This document shows, piece after piece, positions 23,936 through 32,557 of a stretch of DNA of 35,550 nt. The stretch comes from a virus: the IMG/VR virus record IMGVR_UViG_3300049783_001966, positions 1 through 35,550 of that record; one strand, 5' to 3'. The first letter of the stretch is position 1. Each line of letters begins with the position of its first letter. The notes below the pieces were generated by a model. It was given only the letters and a program-made list of their open reading frames with translations. It searched no databases and was not told where the DNA came from. The position numbers and the translations under genes were made by a program.

Positions 23936-25133
23936 TCGGCACCCTTAACAATCCGCTCACAAACAACGGGTGGGGAATTGAATTAAGGGCAGATATTTCA
24001 GCACGGCTCTGCGCGTTTGATTGTGCTATGCACAGCAACGGGCGAGGCTTGATGACCTCTATGCGCTTAATCGTCTGCAGCAGCTGGGCTATTTTTTGAC
24101 CTTGATTAATAACGGACTCATGCAGTGCATTGATTGATTCAACCAGGGCAAGGCTTTCATAATCGGCCGACTGCGTGACCTCCTCGATACGTTCCTCAAT
24201 CAAGGTGCGGATGGCATTGATGTTGCGCGCAATATTATCAATGGAGTGACCGACAAACAGCGCCATCGTTGGCTGCTCTGTGGTGCTCAGCAAGGCGAGC
24301 TCTTCACTGATTAGGACAATGGCCACCGTTATTTGAATATTACAATGGGCCGATACAGGGCTCACACTAATACGTTTACGCAGTGAAGTTGAGGCGGTAT
24401 GAAGCGGATTAAGCGCAATATTACTCGATGCATTGCTGTCTTTATCATCGAGCAGCACCCTTGTCAGATTATCGAACATCGCGCTAAGGTGATCAGCGTA
24501 GTTACCCGGCGCGTTAACAATGGTACTCACTGCGCTCATCCCATCTTGAATCTCATGGTGTAAATGGGTCAGTCTCATGCTGTCTTGGCTTGATCTGCTT
24601 GCAATTGATTTCAATGTGCTTAATAGATTATTAAAATCATCCTGGAGCGTACTTATCTCATCGGGTGAAGCCGCTGCCATATCGCGCATAAACTGCTGCT
24701 TTGAGGCGGCCATCAGATCATTGCTTAATTCACTGAGGGGTTTTTCATCAATGCGCACCCGCGTTAAGGCAACTGCTTTACCTTGCTTTAAAAACTTAAG
24801 CGCTAAGGTAACCAGCCCTTTCTTGGTGCTGAATGACTGCGAGACACTCTGATAAACCAGTGACATCTCACCCAAGTACGGGTGCTCAAGCGCGCCAATA
24901 GGATCGCTTTCAAGTTTGGCGACGAAGGCATTGGCATCAGCCAGAGAGTTAACCCCAACGAAAACCGCTTCGAGGTTAATCCCCTTCGCCTTAGCGCCCA
25001 TCACTTTGATATAAGGGTCATCCGCATAGGGCAATTCAACGACCTGTAAGCGCTTGCCATTATCCAAGGTTGTCTGCTGGATATTAAACGCGACACCGTT
25101 CCATTTTGCCGTCTTAACCTTACGTTCCCACAT
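23928..25133 (-). CDS. Tail/DNA circularisation protein, Mu gpN (gp43)-like
   Basis: The N-terminal 110 residues match the DNA-circularisation N-domain found in Mu gpN: WNGVAFNIQQTTLDNGKRLQ, VVELPYADDPYIKVMGAKAK and EHPYLGEMSLVYQSVSQSFS. The rest is helical (IQDGMSAVSTIVNAPGNYAD). I choose the ATG at 25133 (MWERKVKTAKW) because GGAG sits six bases upstream; the frame is open to 25148. In Mu this protein is a tail-tip component. It is the first gene of the baseplate operon. Confidence 0.85.
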   Translation of the reverse strand: MWERKVKTAKWNGVAFNIQQTTLDNGKRLQVVELPYADDPYIKVMGAKAKGINLEAVFVGVNSLADANAFVAKLESDPIGALEHPYLGEMSLVYQSVSQSFSTKKGLVTLALKFLKQGKAVALTRVRIDEKPLSELSNDLMAASKQQFMRDMAAASPDEISTLQDDFNNLLSTLKSIASRSSQDSMRLTHLHHEIQDGMSAVSTIVNAPGNYADHLSAMFDNLTRVLLDDKDSNASSNIALNPLHTASTSLRKRISVSPVSAHCNIQITVAIVLISEELALLSTTEQPTMALFVGHSIDNIARNINAIRTLIEERIEEVTQSADYESLALVESINALHESVINQGQKIAQLLQTIKRIEVIKPRPLLCIAQSNAQSRAEISALNSIPHPLFVSGLLRVPNA

Positions 25134-25272
25134 GCCTATCTCCATCACTCACATTCACCGCCAGACGCCACTAAAACCCAAAGAATTCGCTCACCTCCCC
25201 CTCCGCACTAAAATTGTGCACGAAAAATAGCGATCCTAAAATCATGCAAAAAAGTGTACTGGCAACCACGCC

Positions 25273-25536
25273 TCAAACCCCACACAGCCCGGGCTCAAGG
25301 TCTAATAAATCCAGTTGATTAGGATCCCTCACAAGATCGGGTTGCTTCGTATTGTCGGGTTTAGATGATCCTTGCTTTGGGGAACGTATTATTTCCCCAA
25401 AAGTGAGCGAGGCGTTAAAGGTAGAGCTGCAATTTAAGTTCAAACACTGGCAATAAAGCGTGCGAGTATTATTGGTAATTTGCTCAGATGCAGCAATCCG
25501 AGCCTTAGATAAACATTCAGGGCAACGTACAAGCAT
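25273..25536 (-). CDS. ogr: Ogr/Delta family late transcription activator
   Basis: Small zinc-binding activator that recruits RNA polymerase to P2-type late promoters. The 87 residues show the Ogr layout: C5-x2-C8, then QITNNTRTLYCQCLNLNCSS with C31-x4-C36 and the F40 region. P2 Ogr has 72 residues; the extra C-terminal part is acidic and Pro-rich. It lies just upstream of the baseplate operon, unlike P2 where it is at the operon end. I could not find convincing Ogr boxes upstream of gpO or gpP. Confidence 0.9.
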   Translation of the reverse strand: MLVRCPECLSKARIAASEQITNNTRTLYCQCLNLNCSSTFNASLTFGEIIRSPKQGSSKPDNTKQPDLVRDPNQLDLLDLEPGLCGV

Positions 25537-25733
25537 ATAAACTCCTTTTTCATAAAATCAATATTAAACGGTTCAAATAAAATAGAACCAAAACCATCAT
25601 TTAATTGGTTGATTTAAAATCAATTTAAGCCTGGATGCAGGGCAATAAATAGAAAAAACTGGTTAAAACAACAGGTGTTATTATACACAGTATCTCGTTG
25701 TTTTTCCTCTTGTTTTGAGGGATTTTAGGCAAC

Positions 25734-25760
25734 AAAAAGCCCACGTTTTGTGGGCTCTTT
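25734..25760 (-). terminator. Terminator after the HNH gene
   Basis: On the minus strand AGCCCAC/GTGGGCT with a 5-base loop is followed by TTTTT. It lies about 65 bases after the HNH stop and about 200 bases before the ogr start, so it should separate the early or accessory transcript from ogr. Confidence 0.8.
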
Positions 25761-25786
25761 GAATTTGGATATAAACAAATATTTAA

Positions 25787-25830
25787 TTTTAACCTGACAC
25801 TCTTATTCAGAGTGTCACGACTTGTTATGA
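25787..25830 (-). other. Short attC-like hairpin at the HNH stop codon
   Basis: On the minus strand TCATAAC (the HNH stop TAA is inside), AAGTCG, then a perfect 9-bp hairpin TGACACTCT/AGAGTGTCA with a 5-base loop, then G and GTTAAAA. TAAC and GTTA can pair, giving R''/R'-like ends around the hairpin, and TAACAAGTCGT is shared with attC D. At about 44 bases it is shorter than usual attC sites, so it may be a degenerate or mini attC, or a simple hairpin. Confidence 0.4.
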
Positions 25831-26763
25831 TTGTTTTAGAAAAACCTCATTTCTATGGAATTCCAAATATGATAGATGCTCTTCAACTAAATCTATTGAG
25901 ATATTTTGGGATACTCCTAAAATATTTTGAGTATCCTGATCAAGAGCATTGGCAATAATAATATTCCCTTTATTACAAAAAGAAATGAAGCCTTGATCAA
26001 ATAACAAATCGAAATTTGCCGTGAGTAATAAACCATTAAAATGGTCTAAACGCTCTTTGTTATTGCTAATTTTCCATGGCTTAATATGAGAAGCTCTTAA
26101 TAAAGAGGTATTTTTACAAGCTGTTATGGAACAAGATCCCCAGTACTCAATAAGTGATTCTCGATATTTCCCCTGTCCTTTTCTAGCTTTTATTAATACA
26201 GTTTTTTCCGTTTGTGATAGTGAATCATCATTATTTATAATGTTAATATCATCTTCTAGGTCATCATGATGAGTTTTTCCTGAAGTAAGAACATTAAAAT
26301 TATTCCATTGGATTTTCTCTCTGTGGCTCCCTGCATCTGATTTCCAATAAAATTCATGTGCGGAAATATTACCAACCCAATCCTTTTGGGGGTTAGATAG
26401 CCAAGTAGACCCTTCATGATCGATGTATTTCTTTATAGAATTGTAAATTTGGGCTGATGGAATGAAGCACCACTCATTACATAACTCTGCTCTTTTACCG
26501 TTATCCCCTCTGCCGTAAGCAGGAACGGCAAAAAAATCAACACGTAATGAATTGTATTTAATCTTTTCAATTGAAACGGTTCTAATATCGTTAATTGATT
26601 TTTTAGAACCATTGAATGTTATCTGGTTACCAAAATTAGAAAGGATGTATATATTTGAATCACCATAATTAATCAGACTTTTATGTATATTACTATCTAC
26701 AACCTCTATTCCTTTATATTGCAATATGGATAAAAGTTCTTTCTTACGTTCTTCTAATTTCAT
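25825..26763 (-). CDS. HNH endonuclease, restriction-type, no partner methylase
   Basis: The 312 residues end in an HNH_2-type domain: C211 and C216 in GSCSITACKN, H226 in RASHIKPW, N243 in DHFNGLLLTANFDLLFDQG. This form occurs in standalone restriction-like nucleases. The first 190 residues are a separate domain with 'RVDFFAVPAYGRGDNGKRAE' and NEWCFIPSAQI, perhaps DNA or modified-base recognition. The ATG has AAGGA upstream. No methyltransferase is adjacent, so self-protection would need another route, for example targeting modified or foreign DNA only. It starts 77 bases after an attC R' box. Confidence 0.85.
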   Translation of the reverse strand: MKLEERKKELLSILQYKGIEVVDSNIHKSLINYGDSNIYILSNFGNQITFNGSKKSINDIRTVSIEKIKYNSLRVDFFAVPAYGRGDNGKRAELCNEWCFIPSAQIYNSIKKYIDHEGSTWLSNPQKDWVGNISAHEFYWKSDAGSHREKIQWNNFNVLTSGKTHHDDLEDDINIINNDDSLSQTEKTVLIKARKGQGKYRESLIEYWGSCSITACKNTSLLRASHIKPWKISNNKERLDHFNGLLLTANFDLLFDQGFISFCNKGNIIIANALDQDTQNILGVSQNISIDLVEEHLSYLEFHRNEVFLKQS

Positions 26764-26839
26764 GTGTACGTTCCTTGTGTAATGAAATCGCTCGAATAAG
26801 TTAAATCACGCCCGATTATTGACTGATTGCAGAATAAAT

Positions 26840-26938
26840 TCATAACCCGTTTTCAGCGCTAAAAATAGTTGTCTAAAATGTGTGAGGTACAAACAACAGC
26901 CAACTTTTTTTTGTCCAACTTGAAAACTATTGTTAGAT
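26840..26938 (-). other. attC recombination site between membrane and HNH genes
   Basis: On the minus strand, directly after the stop of the membrane gene: R'' ATCTAAC (a perfect RYYYAAC, 26938-26932), spacer AATAG, L'' TTTTCAAG, TTGGAC (GGAC at 26916-26913). A loop region with GTTGGCTGTTG and TAGACAACT arms follows, then L' GCTGAAAA, complementary to L'', spacer CGG and R' GTTATGA (26846-26840). At 99 bp it has all parts of an attC site in the correct order. It is the cleanest example in the window. Confidence 0.8.
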
Positions 26939-27277
26939 TTACGACCAAATAAGATCGCCATAACCCCATATAATTGTGCCAGTAACCAATAAAATATGGG
27001 CAGCTAATGACACTTTAAGTTTTGATTTAGTTGGCCTTGCTTTATATGGAACTGACATTTTGACTTTTGTTTGCATAAATTGAGCTCGTTGAATGTCATC
27101 GTATATGTGAGACGAAATTTTAAACTCAACAAATGCAGCTAAAAGAACAACTACAGAACCAGAACGAGCAAACCAATTATAATCAGTTGAGTAGTAATCT
27201 GCGACTACAGAAACAACTGCAACCAATATTGAAACACCAATAAGACTCCACTCAACCGTATATTTTCGATGCTTCAT
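26939..27277 (-). CDS. Small membrane protein, cassette-borne, unknown function
   Basis: The ATG at 27277 (MKHRKYTVEW) gives 112 residues; the frame is open to a TTG at 27364. Three hydrophobic segments are seen: LIGVSILVAVVSVVADYY, SGSVVVLLAAFVEFKI and SLAAHILLVTGTIIWGYGDL. A basic linker between the second and third ends in RPTKSK. Similar small proteins with a WFARSGS motif occur in accessory regions, without known function. Its stop abuts an attC site, as for a cassette gene. Confidence 0.7.
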   Translation of the reverse strand: MKHRKYTVEWSLIGVSILVAVVSVVADYYSTDYNWFARSGSVVVLLAAFVEFKISSHIYDDIQRAQFMQTKVKMSVPYKARPTKSKLKVSLAAHILLVTGTIIWGYGDLIWS

Positions 27278-27403
27278 AAAAAGTAAACCTAAAATTTTAT
27301 TAGATGGAAAACTTCCATATTTCCACAGGAAAGGCGCCCATCTATTATTTATGATAAAAAACAAAAGTTACACGCTTTAATACGGTTTATCAAATGGTTA
27401 TGT

Positions 27404-30070
27404 CTATTCATCGTCCCCGTTCACCCACTTCTGTATTGCTTGCTTGTACTCATCAGTTAATGGCACCAACTCTTTTACAAAATCAGCAAATGACTTAACA
27501 CCCTCAATTCCTTCATCTGGATTAAAGCTTCTACGTGTATCCATATAGCCAGCAAATGATTTAGCAATAACGCCCCCTTTTTTGAGCAGGGAATAAACAT
27601 AATCATAAGGAACACTTTTCCTTTCTGGTGCCTGATACTCGCCATTTTCAGCCACATTGTCTTCAAACTCTTCCCAAGTCAGCGGGAACTGCTCTTGGTA
27701 CCAGGCATTGTTGTGCTCTTTCCTTTTGCGCTTTTCGTCTTCACTTATCGGTGTTGTATCAAAAAATGCATTCCTCTTACCGGTTGGATCATGCTTAAAA
27801 CGGTTGGGTAGCGGATCAACATACTTCACATTGCGTTTAATCTTCTCTTCCCAAACCCTAAGCCGGAAATTACCACCGATATTCATCACGTTTTGTTTCA
27901 ATCTTCCCCAGGTAACCCGTTTAACATCACCGACCCAGCGCTCTTCAATGATCACATCGGTGAAGGACAACAACTCAGTAAGAATACGATCAGTAACCTT
28001 TTCACCCCGTTCTCTTAGTAAATTACTAACCTCTTGTTTTTCATCCTCATTTATTGAAACCGTACAGTTAGTGACAGAACTCCAAGGGCGCTGCGCGCCT
28101 GTTTTACCACCAACCTCCTCCGCTAAGTTGGACGTAATAACCCACCCGTCAGAGTGCGTGATCATGGTTTTAAGGTCATTAGTAATACCTTTAACCTTCT
28201 TGGCCACTTCTCCGTACTTACTGCTTGAGTCTTTGTAGGTCATCTTGATGGGGTGATTTTTGCGTGGGCAGAAAATGCCGCCCATCGCGTGAATATACAT
28301 GCTCCAATTGCCTGAATTGGCACTGATACGCGCCACTTCAATTGAGTCATGCTGTTTTTGCAGATCATAAAAAGACTGTATTTTCTTCGATGAAACGTAC
28401 TTCTCACCTTTTTCCTGCGCCTCTTTACGCGCTTTCATTTCAGCGACTTCACTTTCAGTTTGATCAAGTCGTCTAAGCTCTCGCCAAACCGAAACCGGTG
28501 CGCCACCGATTTGCTGAAACTGCCGAATACACCAGGTGCTCGCCCAACCACATACGGCCAGAGCAGTTTCATCTGCAGGTGTACCTGTGTCTTCGTCGTC
28601 CGGCATTTTGTAGCCATCAATATTTTTGGAGATATATTTAGCGATATAGCCCGTTGCACTGCCCTTTTTAGGATCGATTCGCTTGTAATCAAAACGGCGT
28701 TTAATACGCTTACTCACACTAAATATGTGCTTTCTCTCTGGTATTTTCTCAGGAACAAACATATCTTTTGTGCTGAAACCCGCTTTAATTGACTTACCCC
28801 ATGCCTTAAAATCCTGACGTCCCACATGTAACTCGTCTCTATTTTCTTGCGTAAAATAATCAGCAAAAACAAAACGTATTGCTTGCTCATCTTCGGGTTT
28901 AAAAAAGAAAAGCGCATGCCAGTGTGGTGTGCCGTCATGGTGTGGCTCACAAACACGAAAACCAAAGATCTGAATATCCATGCGTTTAAGTTTTGCACGA
29001 GCGCGCGCCCAGACTTTAGAAAGGTATTTTTGTGTCTGCATCGGGTTTACGCCGCAATACTTATTATTGTCGTACGCCCACTTTTGATCTTTTGATGAGT
29101 TGTAAGCATGGAATCGACTCGGCGCGGTAAAGGTGAAAAACCCCCCCATTAAACCGAATTCTTGGGCCAATAACTCAAAACCACTACAGCGCACCATTAG
29201 CTCACAACGACGAATAGCAGGGTTAGCGGTTGAGTTTTTAACCACATCAAGCATCGGTAACTCTTCCCCGGTATCCGTGTTTAACGCTACCAATTTAGCC
29301 AGCGCTAGCACCCCGGCATCTTTACGCGCCTTATAATTTGCACGGCCCGCCATACTCAAATACTGCGAAGCCCCTTTGTGAACACGACCAGCAATTATCT
29401 GGCAATGTTCACAAAATTGCCTATAAGCAACCTCTATTTTCCTTTTCCACCAGGACTCATCAAGCAAACGTTCCAGGTGAAACCACGCCTCATCCTCTTT
29501 AATACGAAACAGATAATCGGCTGTACTCTCATCCTCAAAGAGTTCATTGACCTGTGTAGGGGGTAAAGGCTTAAAGCCCCATTGGTCCGCCAATAACTGC
29601 ACCTGCTGTACAATATCAACCACGGTTAACCCATCGTTGGCACACTCGCGCCCAATCTCAGCACACTTTAAACTCCACACTTGCGCTTCCATGGTGCGCA
29701 CGCCATCACTTTTTAATCGAGCCGTTGAAACAGGGAATAACTTGGCTGATTTTTGGACCATTTTAATACGCTTGCGTAACCAGCGATTAGGGTTTTTATT
29801 CTCCCACTTTATCTTCTCTTTTGAGCTCTCTATCACCATCGGTTTAGCGAGGTAGTATTGCTGCCACCTGCGCACAAAAACAGAAAACAAGGCAATTGCC
29901 ACGTCCTCCACTAAGTTTTCATGCAGCGTAGTGATTGCAAAATGCTGATCAACTTCCCACTGATACGCGCAATTAACCGTCGCCAATGCCTTTTCAGGCA
30001 TGGCGTCAAAATCGGGGTATTTAATAAGAAGTTGATTTTGAAACTTGGACAGTTTTTGGCGGCTGGTCAC
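27404..30070 (-). CDS. A: Rolling-circle replication initiator gpA (P2 type)
   Basis: Nicks the phage origin and stays covalently bound during rolling-circle replication. The 888 residues contain the HUH motif at 377-385 in EPHHDGTPHWHALFFF and the two catalytic tyrosines Y475 and Y479 in TGYIAKYISKN, as P2 gpA (Y450/Y454). The domain starts near residue 270 with a GGFFTFTAPSRFHAYN segment. A GTG start at 30070 follows a GGA about 10 bases upstream. It is the last gene of the early leftward operon. In P2 the origin lies inside A; I could not identify it here. Confidence 0.93.
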   Translation of the reverse strand: MTSRQKLSKFQNQLLIKYPDFDAMPEKALATVNCAYQWEVDQHFAITTLHENLVEDVAIALFSVFVRRWQQYYLAKPMVIESSKEKIKWENKNPNRWLRKRIKMVQKSAKLFPVSTARLKSDGVRTMEAQVWSLKCAEIGRECANDGLTVVDIVQQVQLLADQWGFKPLPPTQVNELFEDESTADYLFRIKEDEAWFHLERLLDESWWKRKIEVAYRQFCEHCQIIAGRVHKGASQYLSMAGRANYKARKDAGVLALAKLVALNTDTGEELPMLDVVKNSTANPAIRRCELMVRCSGFELLAQEFGLMGGFFTFTAPSRFHAYNSSKDQKWAYDNNKYCGVNPMQTQKYLSKVWARARAKLKRMDIQIFGFRVCEPHHDGTPHWHALFFFKPEDEQAIRFVFADYFTQENRDELHVGRQDFKAWGKSIKAGFSTKDMFVPEKIPERKHIFSVSKRIKRRFDYKRIDPKKGSATGYIAKYISKNIDGYKMPDDEDTGTPADETALAVCGWASTWCIRQFQQIGGAPVSVWRELRRLDQTESEVAEMKARKEAQEKGEKYVSSKKIQSFYDLQKQHDSIEVARISANSGNWSMYIHAMGGIFCPRKNHPIKMTYKDSSSKYGEVAKKVKGITNDLKTMITHSDGWVITSNLAEEVGGKTGAQRPWSSVTNCTVSINEDEKQEVSNLLRERGEKVTDRILTELLSFTDVIIEERWVGDVKRVTWGRLKQNVMNIGGNFRLRVWEEKIKRNVKYVDPLPNRFKHDPTGKRNAFFDTTPISEDEKRKRKEHNNAWYQEQFPLTWEEFEDNVAENGEYQAPERKSVPYDYVYSLLKKGGVIAKSFAGYMDTRRSFNPDEGIEGVKSFADFVKELVPLTDEYKQAIQKWVNGDDE

Positions 30071-30116
30071 TGAGCGTCATCCAAAACAAAATGGCTTAAT
30101 CCGTTAGTTAAGCGCA

Positions 30117-30419
30117 TTACTTCTCCCCCTGTGGTCGGTACTTTAAGTTAGGAAGGGAATTGTTTTGGAAGCGGTTAGCCACTTGTCCTACGCGCTTAAT
30201 GGTGACTAAAATACGTCTGCGCGTATCATCCTTTATATCAGCCAATGTTTTATGACTGTTTTTCTCACCCACGCCCGCCAAACGACAAAAGGCGCCGCGC
30301 TCGTAATGACTAAGCGCATTCCACGCCAGTTCATCACGGTTATCTTCGTTGAACATTTGATAGATATTAGAAAGATGCTGACTTGCTACTTCTGGTGACG
30401 CTACATTATTAAATTTCAT
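30117..30419 (-). CDS. Small early phage protein, unknown
   Basis: 100 residues, MKFNNVASPEVASQHLSNIY..., mostly helical and polar with a basic C-terminus (RRRILVTIKRVGQVANRF). A strong GGGAGG site precedes the ATG. It lies in the early operon just upstream of gene A, so a replication or regulatory role is plausible. No family recognised. Confidence 0.75.
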   Translation of the reverse strand: MKFNNVASPEVASQHLSNIYQMFNEDNRDELAWNALSHYERGAFCRLAGVGEKNSHKTLADIKDDTRRRILVTIKRVGQVANRFQNNSLPNLKYRPQGEK

Positions 30420-30436
30420 ATTAACCTCCCTGTTAT

Positions 30437-30589
30437 TTAGGCACGTAAAACTGAGCGTTTAATGGCATCGATTGAATGTGGCGAAACGCGTTCGATAAAA
30501 GTGCGTCTTTCCTCCCGGGTTAACTGCATAATTAAAAATAACGGCGCTTTTGCGCCCATCTCTATTACTGTGCTAAACTGATTTGACAT
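30437..30589 (-). CDS. 50-residue early protein, unknown
   Basis: The minus strand reads MSNQFSTVIEMGAKAPLFLI and then QLTREERRTFIERVSPHS with SIDAIKRSVLRA. An AAGGA site lies 8 bases before the ATG. It fits between neighbours in the same orientation with short gaps, and has the acidic/basic helix pattern of small phage regulators. Function unknown. Confidence 0.65.
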   Translation of the reverse strand: MSNQFSTVIEMGAKAPLFLIMQLTREERRTFIERVSPHSIDAIKRSVLRA

Positions 30590-30670
30590 GATTATTTCCT
30601 TAGTGGTATTGATTTTGTATTAGTGTTAATCAGAGTTACAGCTCTGGTTAACACGCTTTTCTTGCTTCTC

Positions 30671-31108
30671 TCAACATGCGCCCATGGCGTTATCTTTTGC
30701 TTCTGCAATCAAATCAATCAATTTATCTTCCAATGTTTTTAACTGCTCAACCGGGTTATCTCTCTTTAATGAAATGCGCTCTCTGAATATTGGTGCCGGG
30801 TGACCGCGATAGACTGTCTTCCCGGGATAGACTTCAATGGCTAGCGATTGGGTATGCGCTACATAATCAACATGAATATGAATCACGTCATGGTTTAAGA
30901 TGGCAAGGCCGGTAATAGCGCTGACCATTTCACAAATTTTCTGCTGGTCGTCTTTTTTGCATAAAATACTTTCTGCAATGTTTTGAAAATGCCTGAGCTT
31001 ATTGAGTGAACATGTCACTGTTTCATCTAGACTAGTCGCCATATCAACACCATATAAAAACGGTGCGCGGTTAACATTTACGGTGGATTTTTTGGCTAAT
31101 TTATTCAT
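30671..31108 (-). CDS. Early phage protein, unknown
   Basis: 145 residues with a basic N-terminus, MNKLAKKSTVNVNRAPFLYG, a central IHIHVDYVAHTQSLAIEVYP beta segment, and a C-terminal coiled helix (NPVEQLKTLEDKLIDLIAEA). AAGGAG precedes the ATG. It directly follows the CII-type gene. No family recognised; no catalytic motif seen. Confidence 0.7.
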   Translation of the reverse strand: MNKLAKKSTVNVNRAPFLYGVDMATSLDETVTCSLNKLRHFQNIAESILCKKDDQQKICEMVSAITGLAILNHDVIHIHVDYVAHTQSLAIEVYPGKTVYRGHPAPIFRERISLKRDNPVEQLKTLEDKLIDLIAEAKDNAMGAC

Positions 31109-31118
31109 TTTTTTCTCC

Positions 31119-31655
31119 TTAACTTAAACCTGGGATGGGCGCGCCATTGGCAATAAAATCTATCCCCATTGACAAAAAAGGCGTGACGCCGGATGTTTTG
31201 TTTTCTAAATCACTCATTAGCAATACCAAGTTATTGACGCTTCTATGGGCACGCGCTAACAGCTCGTTGCGTTTACTGCGTGGCAGACGTGTTTCGCCGC
31301 CATTCTCTAATGTTAATCGGGCTAGTTCACCGGCGTTTTTACTGTTTTCTAATGTGCGTTTTACGAGGGTTTGATCGGTAGCAGTGCGATCAACGTGAAC
31401 AGCTACCATGTCGAGATTTAACAGCAGGCTATTAACAATGCAGTAGTTACCACTCCATTGAGTGATGCTAATTAAATCGCCCACGGTTAACCGGTGGGGT
31501 TGTGACGGGTTTAATTTATTGCGTAGCAGCTTTGCGTTAATGCCGCTGCCTTTAGCAACCTGCTCTACATTTTCCGATGCAGAAAACGCACAGCACGCAT
31601 TATCAAGCCCTTGTGTATAGTCACGAAAACCACACATTGAAGCAGAACTGTTCAT
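31119..31655 (-). CDS. Phage regulatory protein CII (CP76 family)
   Basis: Matches the CII/CP76 family of P2- and HP1-type phages: an N-terminal AL-type helix region, then 'GINAKLLRNKLNPSQPHRLT' with VGDLISITQWSGNY, the DNA-binding-like core typical of the family. It has 178 residues and is cytoplasmic. It lies in the early operon after Cro, as expected for a regulator of the lysis-lysogeny choice. Confidence 0.85.
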   Translation of the reverse strand: MNSSASMCGFRDYTQGLDNACCAFSASENVEQVAKGSGINAKLLRNKLNPSQPHRLTVGDLISITQWSGNYCIVNSLLLNLDMVAVHVDRTATDQTLVKRTLENSKNAGELARLTLENGGETRLPRSKRNELLARAHRSVNNLVLLMSDLENKTSGVTPFLSMGIDFIANGAPIPGLS

Positions 31656-31727
31656 AGTAGATACTCAACTGACTAAATAAAAAGGATGCGAATCAAAGCG
31701 AATCGCGACTGACTGACAGTGTTCACT

Positions 31728-32012
31728 TTAGTGTGTCTGCACCGATTCCCAGTCTTGCTTTGCCTGACGTCTGGCAGACCAGATCGCACTTGCTAAGTCA
31801 TCAATAGTAACCAACCAGGGCGCGCGGGGTCGGAGGCGGTGGGTAGGAAAAGGCAGGCAGCACTTGGCCGCTTTTTCAGCAGCGGTACGCGGCGATAAAT
31901 CAAGCAGCTCTTTAGAGATGTCTTTCAATTTAACGTCTATCGTTTGAAAGCGTTTAAGCAAAGCTTGTTTGATTTCAGCAACACTTTCTTGCTTGGGGCT
32001 GGGTTTTCTCAT
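31728..32012 (-). CDS. Small regulator, PrtN-like C-terminus
   Basis: I start at the ATG at 32012 (MRKPSPKQESV), six bases after AAGGA; TTG and ATG codons lie just before. The 94 residues end in CCLPFPTHRLRPRAPWLVTI then DDLASAIWSARRQAK, which resembles the HTH-type end of pyocin activator PrtN-like proteins. The N-terminal half is a basic helix. Likely a DNA-binding early protein or excisionase-like factor; similarity is short. Confidence 0.5.
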   Translation of the reverse strand: MRKPSPKQESVAEIKQALLKRFQTIDVKLKDISKELLDLSPRTAAEKAAKCCLPFPTHRLRPRAPWLVTIDDLASAIWSARRQAKQDWESVQTH

Positions 32013-32037
32013 CATCAATCCTTAATAAGTGCCAATA

Positions 32038-32229
32038 TTAATGTTGTGCTGATTGCTGACTGACAGGTTTAAGGGCGGCCTGCTGCAAGCGTTGTAGTTC
32101 GCGGTAAATACTAATGGGAACCCCAGAGTCCAGCTGTTTCAATTCGCATATCTGGCTGGCTGACACGCCGATACTTTTAAGTAATGGATAACCCTTTTTG
32201 CCGAGGTAGATTCTTTTTTGAAGTTGCAT
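32038..32229 (-). CDS. 63-residue early protein, unknown
   Basis: MQLQKRIYLGKKGYPLLKSI then GVSASQICELKQLDSGVPIS; basic N-terminus and a helical C-terminus. A TAAGGA site precedes the ATG. It is the second gene of the early operon, nine bases after Cro. The KSIGVSASQI stretch could be a short HTH-like segment, but this is weak. Confidence 0.65.
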   Translation of the reverse strand: MQLQKRIYLGKKGYPLLKSIGVSASQICELKQLDSGVPISIYRELQRLQQAALKPVSQQSAQH

Positions 32230-32238
32230 AATAATTCC

Positions 32239-32430
32239 TTAATATTGGTTAGTTTGTTTTGGCGCGGTAAAGTCTGCTTTCAGCGCGCCCTCGGTAATGC
32301 TCTCTATTTCAAAGGCGCGGCGCATGGGAACGTCTTCGCCCCATTTGGATACAGACATTCTCGTTAACCCAAGCGCTCGAGCAAGATTGCTTGCTGTTTT
32401 AAAATACGCAATAGCATCTGATTTTTTCAC
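32239..32430 (-). CDS. Cro-like repressor
   Basis: 63-residue HTH protein: IAYFKTASNLARALGLTRMS then VSKWGEDVPMRRAFEIESIT, the YdaS/Cro pattern of N-terminal helix-turn-helix with a 'VP..RA..IE..T' end. The start is GTG at 32430 after AAGGGGA. It is divergent from the CI-type gene and is the first gene of the early leftward operon. Confidence 0.85.
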   Translation of the reverse strand: MKKSDAIAYFKTASNLARALGLTRMSVSKWGEDVPMRRAFEIESITEGALKADFTAPKQTNQY

Positions 32431-32461
32431 TTAATTTCCCCTTAAAAGCTTACGTAATCTT

Positions 32462-32557
32462 TAGTACACACAGATAGTATACTTTAAGAAACAATATGTA
32501 TACTAAAAGATACCCACACTTCAAAGAATGAACAGTACTAGCAACACTTAAAGTGTT
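32462..32557. promoter_or_regulatory. CI/Cro operator-promoter region
   Basis: The divergent intergenic region holds AGTATACT (32476-32483) and TGTATACTA (32497-32505), related palindromes that overlap TATACT -10 hexamers on both strands. It also has a perfect 15-base palindrome AACACTTAAAGTGTT (32543-32557) 13 bases before the CI start. The last sits where it could autoregulate CI. No good -35 was found for either direction; which protein binds which site is unknown. Confidence 0.65.

Noticed and set aside
27657-28238. 193-residue plus-strand frame
   Set aside because: Antisense to the replication initiator A; Ser-rich shadow composition.
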